64,000 nucleotides of DNA from Nannocystis sp. RBIL2 (lineage in GTDB: Bacteria > Myxococcota_A > Polyangia > Nannocystales > Nannocystaceae): NCBI RefSeq assembly GCF_026626745.1, contig NZ_JAPNJW010000002.1, positions 3,496,151-3,560,150 of the forward strand, written 5' to 3'. Positions 43,173 to 51,119 of this stretch are shown in pieces. The position numbers and the translations under genes are program-made. Numbering within the stretch: position 1 is the stretch's first letter; every line of letters starts with the position of its first letter. The notes beneath the pieces were generated by a model. That model did no database searches. It was given only the letters and a program-made list of their open reading frames with translations, and had not been told where the DNA came from.

Positions 43173-43684
43173 AAGCCAGCACCTTCCTCGCCCTCGGGGC
43201 CGTCAGCCTCGGCCTGTTCGGCTACACCCTCTGTCAGCTCGCCGGGTCCACGCCCGCGAGCGAGCGAGCGGCCGAGGTCACCCGCACGAAGGCCGCCAAG
43301 ACGGCGAGCGACGCGCCGGGCCGCCGCGACCTCCGCGACGAGCGCGACGCCCGCGACGCCCTCGCCATCGCCCTGCGCAGCCGGCTCGAGCGCGCCCTCG
43401 AGGCCCCCGAGGAGCTGCCGCCGCTGCCCCAGCCCAACGATCGCCTCGAGGCCGAGACCGCCTTCGAGGTCGTCATGGAGAAGATCGAGGGCCTGGTCGA
43501 CAAGGGCGACGCGCTGTCGAAGGGCCGGCGCAAGCGGCTCTACCGCGCCGCCAACGACGCCTTCGCCGCCCTCTCCAACCAGCTCGACGGCCAGAACCCG
43601 CACGACCTCGCCGCGCTCGAGCAGGCCCACGTCCGCCTCAAGGTCATGCTGCGCGAGATCGACGCCGGCCCGCCCGGCTCCTGA
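43169..43684 (+). CDS. Small membrane-anchored helical protein
   Basis: A 171-aa protein with an N-terminal hydrophobic segment (TFLALGAVSLGLFGYTLCQLAG) and a charged, helical remainder (RDLRDERDARDALAIALRSRLERALEAPEE... EKIEGLVDKGDALSKGRRKRLYRAANDAFAALSNQL). It overlaps the lipin-like gene by 4 nt, so it is probably cotranslated and may act beside it at the membrane. Family unknown. Confidence 0.72.
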   Translation: MKASTFLALGAVSLGLFGYTLCQLAGSTPASERAAEVTRTKAAKTASDAPGRRDLRDERDARDALAIALRSRLERALEAPEELPPLPQPNDRLEAETAFEVVMEKIEGLVDKGDALSKGRRKRLYRAANDAFAALSNQLDGQNPHDLAALEQAHVRLKVMLREIDAGPPGS

Positions 43685-43753
43685 GCGAAGGGGCATGTCC
43701 CTGAGAACATGCCCCTTTCACCCTGTCGCTCACGACATGCCCTTGGGGCCAGG
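43680..43753. repeat. Five-unit 14-nt palindrome array between convergent genes
   Basis: CCTG at 43680, CATG at 43694 and 43708, CCTG at 43722, CATG at 43736, CAGG at 43750. AAGGGGCATGT (43688-43698) and ACATGCCCCTT (43707-43717) form a perfect 11-bp stem with an 8-nt loop. The array begins at the stop codon of the helical protein and ends inside the mscS-like gene. Confidence 0.94.
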
Positions 43754-44881
43754 TACCAGCGCCGCCCGCAGCTCAGCCGCCAGCGGCCCGCCGAGGTGGA
43801 CGTCGTGGCCCGAGTGCGCCAGCGCCACCCCGGCCGCGCGCAGCGAGCGGAGGATGTGCGTATTGGCGACGTCGAGCCCCTGGCTGCGGCGGGACGGGTC
43901 GGCCAGGTAGACCAGCAGCGCGAAGCGCAGGCCCGCCGCGGTCGGCCCGCGGAACTGCAGCTCGGCCGGCAGGTCCGGGCGCAGCTCCGGCAGCGCCGCC
44001 GCCCCGGGCAGCACGATCGCCCGCAGCTCCTCCGCGGTGCGCCCGAACTCGACCGTGAACTCGCAGGCCAGGCGGACCGCTCGGTCCGGCCCGGCCGACT
44101 CGTTGACGATCCGCCAGGTCCCGAGCAGCGCGTTGGGCAGGTTGACCTCGACGCCGTCGTTGGTGAGCACCCGCGTCGAGCGCCAGCCGATGTCGGTGAC
44201 CCGCCCGCGCAGCCGCTTGTCGACCACGATCACGTCGCCGATCCGCAGCGGCGCGTCGCCGTACAGGAGCACCGCCGAGACCAGGTTGCGCAGCGAGTCC
44301 TGGGCCGCGAACCCCAGCACCGCCCCGGCCACCCCGGCCGACACCTGCCACGCGCGCACGTCGAGGCCCCACAGCACCATCACCAGGTACAGGCCGGCCA
44401 GCAGCACCACCACGCGCACGAGGAAGTGGACCAGGCCGGTCGCGCGCCCTGCCGCCGGCCCGGCCTGCCCCGCGCTCGTCCGCCGCACCAGCGCCAGCAG
44501 CACCTCGTCGGCCACGCGCACCAGCGCGGTCACCCACACCACCACGATCACGGTCCCGAGCACCGCGTCGAAGGTCGCCTGATCGACCAGCTTCAGGCGG
44601 TCGCCGGCCCACTCGAGCGCGACCACCACCACGGTCGTCCACACCGGCCGGCGCATCAGCGCCAGCAAGTGCTCGCCGAGGTCGCCCTGCCGGCGCGCGG
44701 CCGCCCGCGCCAGCGCCCCCGCGAGCGCGGTGCTGATCGCGTAGCCTATCACCAGCGCCAGGATCAGCCCGCCCGCGGCCTGCAGCTCCGGGCTCGCCAG
44801 CAGCTTGTTGAGGTCGAGCTCCTCCACGCGCCCGACGAGCATCACCCGCGCGCCGCGGCCCGTCAACTCCCGGACCGTCAC
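43730..44881 (-). CDS. MscS-family mechanosensitive channel
   Basis: Small-conductance mechanosensitive channel-like protein of 383 aa. Several membrane helices precede the pore helix and beta domain: AAGVAGAVLGFAAQDSLRNLVSAVLL is the MscS TM3 region, followed by LRIGDVIVVDKRLRGRVTDIGWRSTRVLTNDGVEVNLPNALL, the conserved cytoplasmic beta domain. Such channels release solutes on hypo-osmotic shock. ATG 44842 is an alternative to GTG 44881. The promoter is shared with the divergent beta-lactamase-fold gene and contains a palindrome array. Confidence 0.87.
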   Translation of the reverse strand: MTVRELTGRGARVMLVGRVEELDLNKLLASPELQAAGGLILALVIGYAISTALAGALARAAARRQGDLGEHLLALMRRPVWTTVVVVALEWAGDRLKLVDQATFDAVLGTVIVVVWVTALVRVADEVLLALVRRTSAGQAGPAAGRATGLVHFLVRVVVLLAGLYLVMVLWGLDVRAWQVSAGVAGAVLGFAAQDSLRNLVSAVLLYGDAPLRIGDVIVVDKRLRGRVTDIGWRSTRVLTNDGVEVNLPNALLGTWRIVNESAGPDRAVRLACEFTVEFGRTAEELRAIVLPGAAALPELRPDLPAELQFRGPTAAGLRFALLVYLADPSRRSQGLDVANTHILRSLRAAGVALAHSGHDVHLGGPLAAELRAALVPGPKGMS

Positions 44882-44906
44882 CGGTCCCCTGCGCCGCGGC
44901 TACCGA

Positions 44907-44938
44907 CATGCACGTTTGGACATGTCCCAACGTACACG
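44907..44938. repeat. 14-nt palindrome array in divergent promoter
   Basis: CATG at 44907 and 44921, CACG at 44935. Positions 44912-44933 form a nearly perfect 22-bp palindrome centred on GGACATGTCC, placed between the starts of the MscS-like and beta-lactamase-like genes. Confidence 0.8.
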
Positions 44939-45087
44939 TGAGACCGCCCGCGGCGCGCGGCGGCCTCGCGCGGGCCCCGGCCTGGCGGTCGAGACACATC
45001 GCCACGGCACCTCCCGCGGCCACGCTCTCGCGGCCCTCCGGCCGGACCGCCGCGTTTTCGCGCCGGCCCCTCGCGGACGCCGCGTGC

Positions 45088-45093
45088 TATCGT
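45088..45093 (+). promoter_or_regulatory. -10-like box TGCTATCGT
   Basis: TATCGT with an upstream TGC, 10 nt before GTG 45104; it overlaps the earlier GTG at 45092, which is therefore unlikely as start. Confidence 0.5.
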
Positions 45094-45103
45094 GGCTGGC
45101 GTC

Positions 45104-47467
45104 GTGCAGCCCCGCGCCGCGCTCTTGGCCGCCGTCGTCCTCGCCTGTCACGAAGACCAGGTCGAGGCCGACCCGCACCCGGTCGAGTACGGCGAGGCCT
45201 GCGCCGAGTCCGACTGCGCCCCCGAGATCCCGATGACCGGCCACGCCTCGCCTGCGTTCGCCGAGCTCGACATCGCCATGCGCCAGTTCGTCAAGGCGCG
45301 CTGCGTCGGCTCGGGCGTGCTGAGCGTGTCGCTGCGCGGCCGTCGCGTCTACAAACGCGGCTTCGGGCGCATGGTCGGTCCGGCCGCCGCCGACCTCCCC
45401 GGTTGCAACGACGGCGCCATGGCCGGGGTCGACCCGTTCCGCCCCGACGCCGCGTTCGTCCAGCCCGACGCCGCCCTGCGGCTCGGCAGCGTCTCCAAGT
45501 TCCTGACCGCCGCCATGGCCCGCCGGCTGGTCGCCGCGCGCATCGAGGAACGTGGCCTTTCGGACATGGTCCCGACGCCATCTCACGCCCGGCTCGCCGA
45601 CCCCGCGCTGGAGCTGCTCCCGCCGGCCCTGCTGGCCGCGCTCGCCGGCACCGGCTGCGGTCCGGTCACCGTCGACGACGTCGCCGCCGGCTGCACGCGC
45701 ACCTGCGGCGACGCCGGCGTGGACGTCCGCTGGCGCGACGTCACCGTCGGCGACCTGCTCGCCCACACCAGCGGCCTGCCCGGCACGGCCGCCAACTGGG
45801 GCGCGCACGTCGTGCCCAACTTCGGGGCCCTGCGCGGCTTCCTCGGCGAGGCCGACTGGGCCGCCGAGGACGCCGCCCTGCGCGCCCGCTACCCCGAGTT
45901 CGCCGCCGGCATCGAGCGCACGCGGACCTGGCTCGAAGGCGACGCCGGCGTCGGCGGCCCGGTCTACTTCGTCAGCCGCTACGACCGCCGCGACAACGAC
46001 CCGCAGCTCGAGTGGCTCGGCGTCTACCTCACCCGCTGCCTCACCCGCGACCCCGAGCGCGCCAGCGACGACGGCGAATTCAAGGGCCCCTACTCCAACA
46101 CCAACTTCGCCGTCCTCGACAGCGTCGTCGCCCACCTGTCGTCCACCGGCCGTTACGCCGCCGAGGCGGGCCACCCCGAGCAGCACGCCGACTCCGCCCT
46201 GGGCCGCTTCCTCGCCGACCTCGACGTCAGCGGCGTCACCAGCGTCGAGGGCATCTTCCGCACCCCCGCGGCAATTGGCTCACCTGCCCTTTCGGACATC
46301 CCCGAGCTGCGCGCCTGGGACGGCCGCACCTACCGCCCGCTCGACTGGGAGGACAAGCGCCCGTACTGCGTGTGGCGCGGCGATCGCTGCGATTTCTCGC
46401 CGTGGCTGGAGCGCCGGTCGACCCGCCCGCGCTGGGACTTCGCCGGCCTGCCCGAGCGGCTCGACGTCCCGCTCGCCGGCCAGGCGCTCACTGCCGGCAC
46501 CGGCGCCCTGTCGGCCGAGGCGCCGGCGCTGCTGCGGGTCGTCCACCGCTACGCCCTCGGCGACGACGACATCCTGCAAGGTCGCCCGCGCGACACCTGC
46601 GGCGAGGCCTGCGACTTCGTCATGGACAAGGGGGGCGCGCTCGCCGGCGGCAAGGCCTACGCGATCAGCCTGTCCGGAGGGACACGACAGGTCCTGCTGC
46701 CCGGCCTCGCGCCCGACGGCCGGCTGTCCGACCTCGGCCCGCGCGTGCACCTCGAGATCGCCGAGCCCGCGGACGTTGACGTCGTCGTCATGGTCGGCCA
46801 GAACGACGACGGCCGCGAGGCCGGCAGCGTGCGTTACAGCGACCTCGACGAGATGGTCCGCTTCGGCCTGTCCCGCCTCGACTGGGCCGCAGTCGAGGCC
46901 GAGCTGGCCGCCCAGGCCACGCAGGTGGTCGGCCTCGCCGTCGACGCGCGCGGCGACGCGATCTACTGGTGCGCCGACGACCGCTTCACGCTCCGCCGCG
47001 GCGACCCGGCCGGCCTCGAGTCGGGCGAGATGCTGGGCCGCGGCCGCTACCGCCTGCCGGCCACCCGGATCGGCGTCGACGTCGTCGCAGTCGCCCGCGC
47101 CCTCGACCGCCCCGGCGCGCAGGTCATCGCCTGGTATGACGACGGCCACGTCGGTCGCGGCGAGCCGGGCGACCTCCGCGGCGCCGCGCGGCCCGAGCCC
47201 TACCGCCCCGCGCCCGGCCGGACCTATGCCGACCTCGCCGGCGTCGTCGTCACGCAGGCCGGCGAGGCGATCGCCCTCTATCACGACGGCGCCGCCAGCT
47301 TCGGCACGATCACCGACCTCGCCGCCCACGGCCACGGCCGCTTCACCGGCCGCGACCCCGCCGCCGTCGACGCGCTCGCCCTCGCCCCCGACGGCCGCCT
47401 GTTCATCCTCTACCGCGACGGCAGCGTCGAGGTCGCCGACCTCGCAGCGTTCGAGCGCGCCGAGTGA
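45104..47467 (+). CDS. Beta-lactamase/transpeptidase-like serine hydrolase lipoprotein
   Basis: Exported serine-hydrolase-fold lipoprotein of about 787 aa with a lipobox VVLAC. It has the class C beta-lactamase/DD-peptidase motifs: SVSK at 129-132 with the nucleophilic Ser, YSN at 330-332 as the second motif, and a domain segment HTSGLPGT; the third (KTG-like) motif is not obvious. The second half (after about 500) is a beta-propeller-like region (DARGDAIYWCADDRFTL..., DGRLFILYRDGSVEV) not usual for the family. The substrate could be peptidoglycan or an ester. Palindrome units lie inside (45551, 46283, 46669). Confidence 0.82.
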   Translation: MQPRAALLAAVVLACHEDQVEADPHPVEYGEACAESDCAPEIPMTGHASPAFAELDIAMRQFVKARCVGSGVLSVSLRGRRVYKRGFGRMVGPAAADLPGCNDGAMAGVDPFRPDAAFVQPDAALRLGSVSKFLTAAMARRLVAARIEERGLSDMVPTPSHARLADPALELLPPALLAALAGTGCGPVTVDDVAAGCTRTCGDAGVDVRWRDVTVGDLLAHTSGLPGTAANWGAHVVPNFGALRGFLGEADWAAEDAALRARYPEFAAGIERTRTWLEGDAGVGGPVYFVSRYDRRDNDPQLEWLGVYLTRCLTRDPERASDDGEFKGPYSNTNFAVLDSVVAHLSSTGRYAAEAGHPEQHADSALGRFLADLDVSGVTSVEGIFRTPAAIGSPALSDIPELRAWDGRTYRPLDWEDKRPYCVWRGDRCDFSPWLERRSTRPRWDFAGLPERLDVPLAGQALTAGTGALSAEAPALLRVVHRYALGDDDILQGRPRDTCGEACDFVMDKGGALAGGKAYAISLSGGTRQVLLPGLAPDGRLSDLGPRVHLEIAEPADVDVVVMVGQNDDGREAGSVRYSDLDEMVRFGLSRLDWAAVEAELAAQATQVVGLAVDARGDAIYWCADDRFTLRRGDPAGLESGEMLGRGRYRLPATRIGVDVVAVARALDRPGAQVIAWYDDGHVGRGEPGDLRGAARPEPYRPAPGRTYADLAGVVVTQAGEAIALYHDGAASFGTITDLAAHGHGRFTGRDPAAVDALALAPDGRLFILYRDGSVEVADLAAFERAE
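45551..45582. repeat. 14-nt palindrome array in beta-lactamase-like gene
   Basis: CGTG at 45551, CATG at 45565, CATC at 45579. Single units recur at 46283-46300 and 46669-46686. Confidence 0.6.
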
Positions 47468-47776
47468 ACGGCGTTGTACGCAGCAGCCCGCGCGACCCCC
47501 GAAGTCGAAGTCCAGCCCTCGGCGCCGCGCGCGGGCGCCCGCCGCGAAAGTTTCTCTCCCTCGCAATTTTTCCGGCGGCTGCGGCGACTCCACGCCAGGA
47601 CGGTGACGCCCATCATGTCCGGCCCTGCGAACACCACCGCGACCGCCTCGCCCCGTGACACGCCTGCCATGGTGGCGCTCGCAACGTGCGGCTCGGGACC
47701 CCCTCGACCGGACCCTGGGACCGCCCTATCATCGAAAAGCCGGCCCGCGGCCGGCCGTTTGCATAGGAATAACGCC
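47468..47776. other. 309-bp gap with promoter and leader hairpin
   Basis: No gene seen. Near its end are TATCAT (47727-47732) and a perfect hairpin GCCGGCC-CGC-GGCCGGC (47739-47755), about 22 nt before ATG 47777. If TATCAT is a -10, the hairpin starts the mRNA and could control translation. Confidence 0.4.
47727..47732 (+). promoter_or_regulatory. -10-like box TATCAT before a leader hairpin
   Basis: TATCAT lies 44 nt before ATG 47777, unlike the close spacing elsewhere; the hairpin at 47739-47755 would form the 5' end of the transcript. Confidence 0.35.
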
Positions 47777-49399
47777 ATGACCCGACGCTGGCTCGACGAA
47801 GTGTTCTCTTCACGCCGCGAGCTGCGCCCGGCTCGCGCCCTGCTCTCGCCGACCTGGCTCGGTGCCCTCGCCGTCCTGGCCGTCAACGATCACCTGCTGA
47901 AGGGCGCCGGCCTGCTGCCGGGCGTCCTCACCGGCAAGCTGAGCGACTTCGCCGGCATGCTCGTCGCCCCCGCGCTGCTCGCCGCCTTGCTCGGCGTCAC
48001 CAGCCGCCGCGGCCTGCTCCACTGTCACATCGCCGTCGGCCTGGTGTTCGCCCTCATCAACCTCTCGCCGGCCTGCGCCGACGCCTGGAGCTGGCTGATG
48101 GGCCTCGTCGGCTTCCCGTGGACGATCACCGTCGACCCGACCGACCTGCTCGCCCTCCCCGCCCTCGCGCTCGGCTGGCGCGTCCTGGTCCCGGCCATGC
48201 GGCCCGCCGCCGCGCCTGTCTCTTCGGTCAGCCTCTCGCGCTGGCCCACCCGCCCCGAGTTCGGGGTCGCCGCGCTCGGCTCCCTGCTGTGCGTCGCCAC
48301 CAGCGACACCGACGACGGCGGCGAGGGCGACTGGGGCGACGAGGGCGGCCTGCTCTACCAGGACTTCGAGGGCGACGTGTACCTGCACAACAGCCACGCC
48401 GAGCAGGACATCGTCGTGCGCGTGCGCGACCTCCTGCCCGACGTCGAGATCGACTGCTTCAACGTCCAGAGCAAGCCCGGCGTCCTGTTCTCCGAGGCCC
48501 TGTTCGGCGAGGGCCAGACCTGGTCGATCCCCCCCGGCGCCAACGTCCCCGCGCGCGGCGACGTCGACCGCGTCACCCGCGAGTGTTACGCGGTCCTCGT
48601 CTCCAGCGACAGCATCGCGCCCACCGTGCTGTTCTGGAACGCCGATGACGTCTCGCTGCAGTGGATCCCCGGCCAGCACGGCGCCGCGGGCGAGTACCTC
48701 GCCGGCGCAGTCGAGCTCACCGCCGACGACGACGGCCGGGCCGCGATCGCCGACTCGCAGCGGCCGATCGTCTTCCCGCAGCGCGACCCCGGCGAGAACG
48801 CCTACCTCCCCGGCTCCGACGCCGCGCGCGTGGCGTGGAGCGACCCTCCGAGCGGCGTCCACCGGATCACCGAGCTCGAGCTCGGCAGCGACGGCTGCGC
48901 CGCCTTCGACCTCGACGACGGCCTGCTGCCGCGCTTCTACTTCTGCACCCCGCTGACCGAGCTGCCGTTCGAAGCCGGCCAGTACCTCTCGGTCGAGGAC
49001 CAGGGCGACCTGCTCGTGCTCTCGCGCGCCCCCGACCCCACCGATCCGACCCCCGTCGGCCAGGTGCAGGTGGCCGCCTCGCGCGGCAACAACCTGCCGA
49101 GCATCAGCGGCGCCACCGTCGCCGCCAAGCCGGTGTTCGACGCCGAGCTCGGCCCCGAGCTCACCTGCGGCACCGTGGCCCAGCCGCAGGAGTTCAGCGC
49201 CGAGTTCGGCGGCGAGATCGTCCGCTTCGAGCCCGGCGACCAGGTCGAGCTCGACGACGGCGCCCACCACCTCACCATCTTCGGCGTCCACGCCGAGCGG
49301 CGCGTCATCCTCCTGCCCGAGTGCGCCGAGGGCCCCGACACCCTCGGCGACGACCTCGAGCTGGTCTACGTGTGGACCGGCTCGCAGCAGCAGCCCTGA
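47777..49399 (+). CDS. Hypothetical multi-span membrane protein with exposed C-terminal domain
   Basis: A 540-aa protein. The N-terminal 170 residues hold about four hydrophobic helices (TWLGALAVLAVNDHLLKGAG, SDFAGMLVAPALLAALLG, HCHIAVGLVFALINLS, LLALPALALGWRVLVPA), then a fifth segment near GVAALGSLLC, and the rest is an acidic, beta-rich domain with DVEIDCFNVQSKPG and YVWTGSQQQP at the end. It has no family I recognise. The vWA lipoprotein gene follows after a 38-nt gap holding a palindrome array, so they may be one operon. Confidence 0.7.
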   Translation: MTRRWLDEVFSSRRELRPARALLSPTWLGALAVLAVNDHLLKGAGLLPGVLTGKLSDFAGMLVAPALLAALLGVTSRRGLLHCHIAVGLVFALINLSPACADAWSWLMGLVGFPWTITVDPTDLLALPALALGWRVLVPAMRPAAAPVSSVSLSRWPTRPEFGVAALGSLLCVATSDTDDGGEGDWGDEGGLLYQDFEGDVYLHNSHAEQDIVVRVRDLLPDVEIDCFNVQSKPGVLFSEALFGEGQTWSIPPGANVPARGDVDRVTRECYAVLVSSDSIAPTVLFWNADDVSLQWIPGQHGAAGEYLAGAVELTADDDGRAAIADSQRPIVFPQRDPGENAYLPGSDAARVAWSDPPSGVHRITELELGSDGCAAFDLDDGLLPRFYFCTPLTELPFEAGQYLSVEDQGDLLVLSRAPDPTDPTPVGQVQVAASRGNNLPSISGATVAAKPVFDAELGPELTCGTVAQPQEFSAEFGGEIVRFEPGDQVELDDGAHHLTIFGVHAERRVILLPECAEGPDTLGDDLELVYVWTGSQQQP

Positions 49400-49426
49400 C
49401 CTTTCTTACATGTCTTAATCCACAGG
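49395..49426. repeat. 14-nt palindrome array between two co-directional genes
   Basis: CCTG at 49395, CATG at 49409, CAGG at 49423. It covers the stop of the membrane protein gene and leads up to the next ribosome-binding region. Confidence 0.7.
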
Positions 49427-49437
49427 AACCAAGAGCC

Positions 49438-50976
49438 ATGTCACGACTCGACCTCCGCCTCGGCCTCTCTCTCCTGCTCCTCGCCCCCGCCTGCGGCGAC
49501 AGCGGCGCCGCCCAAGACGCGAGCGCCTCGGGCGGCGAAGACGGCGGCAGCCTCGGCGCCGGCCAAGGCGGCGCCCAGGACTTCGGCCAGTTCAAGCAGA
49601 TCCTCGAGCAGGGCGGCATCCCCGGCCCCGAGACCCTCGACGACGTCGGCTTCTTCAACGAGCACAAGATCGACCTGCCCAAGCCGACCTGCGCCGGCGA
49701 CGTCTGTCTGCACGGCCTCTACGGCGAGATGGGCAACATGATCTCCGGCACCAACTGCATCACGGTGCTCGTCGGCCTCAACACCGCGATCGACGTCACC
49801 AAGCTCGAGCGCCCGCCGCTCAACCTCGCCCTCGTCATCGACAGCAGCGGCTCGATGGAGGGCGAGCCGATGCAGTACGTGCGCGAGGGCCTGCTGCGCA
49901 TGGTCGACGCCCTCGACCCCAGCGACCGCATCACCCTCGTCGACTTCGACAGCGACGCCGAGGTCAAGGCCGAGTACATCACCGGCGCCGACCCGGCGCT
50001 GGTCCAGGCGATCAACAACCTCGAGGCCGACGGCGGCACCAACATCTACGACGGCCTGCGCACCGGCTTCGAGCTCATGGCCGCCCACGCCGACCCCGGC
50101 CGGCAGAACCGCGTCGTCTTCCTGTCCGACGGCATGGCCACCGAGGGCATCACCAACGACGCCAAGATCCTCGCCATGGCCAAGGGCTACAGCGAGCAGG
50201 GCTACGGCCTTACCACCATCGGCGTCGGCGCCGACTTCGACGTCGCCCTCATGCGCACCCTGTCCGAGCAGGGCAGCGGCGCCTTCTACTTCCTCGAGGA
50301 CCCCGCCGCCGTCCAGGAGGTGTTCGTCGAGGAGGTCACCGCCTTCCTCGTCCCGCTCGCCGAGGACGTCACGATCACCGCCGACATCGTCGACAACTAC
50401 ATCCTGCGGGCCATCCGCGGCACCAAGCTGGCCACCGTCGAGGGCAACCACGGCGCCATCGAGATCCCCAACCTCCAGCTCGCCCACCGCGAGACCGTCG
50501 ACGACAACGAGGACGGCCGGCGCGGCGGCGGCGGGGCGATCCTCCTCGAGCTGCTCCCGCGCAGCGGTCAGCCGCGCGTCGCCGACGTCGGCGAGCTCAA
50601 GCTGCGCTACCGCCACCCCGTCGACAAGCAGTACGTCGAGGAGGTCGCCGCCATCCAGACCACCGTCGCCCCCGACCAGATCGACCTCGAGCAGGGCGTG
50701 TTCGACAACCCCAGCAGCGAGAAGGGGTTCGTCATGCTCAACATCTACGTCGGCTTCGACATGGCAGCCACCCGCGCCGCCCAGGGCGACCTCGCCGGCG
50801 CCCTCAACATCCTCGACGGCCTCGACGCCGCCGTCGACGGCTGGCTCGCCGACAACCCCGACTTCGACATCGAAGACGATCTCAAGTACATCCGCATGTT
50901 CGCCGACAACCTCGTGGCCAAGGGGGCGAGCGCCGACCCCGACGCGCCCCAGCCCGAGCCCTGGCCGCAGGACTGA
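49438..50976 (+). CDS. vWA-domain lipoprotein
   Basis: Exported protein of 512 aa. Signal peptide with lipobox LLLLAPAC, a low-complexity Gly/Ser/Asp linker, then a vWA domain: NLALVIDSSGSMEGEPM (MIDAS DxSxS), VVFLSDGMATEG and TTIGVGADFDVALMRTLSEQGSGAFYFLED. The C-terminal half (YVEEVAAIQTTVAPDQ...) resembles the vWA-containing proteins of myxobacterial envelope or Ca-dependent complexes. SD-like AGGAA precedes the ATG. Possible adhesion or assembly role, unproven. Confidence 0.85.
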   Translation: MSRLDLRLGLSLLLLAPACGDSGAAQDASASGGEDGGSLGAGQGGAQDFGQFKQILEQGGIPGPETLDDVGFFNEHKIDLPKPTCAGDVCLHGLYGEMGNMISGTNCITVLVGLNTAIDVTKLERPPLNLALVIDSSGSMEGEPMQYVREGLLRMVDALDPSDRITLVDFDSDAEVKAEYITGADPALVQAINNLEADGGTNIYDGLRTGFELMAAHADPGRQNRVVFLSDGMATEGITNDAKILAMAKGYSEQGYGLTTIGVGADFDVALMRTLSEQGSGAFYFLEDPAAVQEVFVEEVTAFLVPLAEDVTITADIVDNYILRAIRGTKLATVEGNHGAIEIPNLQLAHRETVDDNEDGRRGGGGAILLELLPRSGQPRVADVGELKLRYRHPVDKQYVEEVAAIQTTVAPDQIDLEQGVFDNPSSEKGFVMLNIYVGFDMAATRAAQGDLAGALNILDGLDAAVDGWLADNPDFDIEDDLKYIRMFADNLVAKGASADPDAPQPEPWPQD

Positions 50977-51119
50977 GCCGACCTGTCCTCGAGGGAATGT
51001 GCATTCGCCGCCGCCGCGCCCCCACGCGGCGCGCGCGAGCGTAGTCGCGCGGTTCGGAGGGCGCTGGCGCGCGAGGTGACACGCGGCCCGCGATCCGGCG
51101 ACACTCTGGCCTCGCGCCC

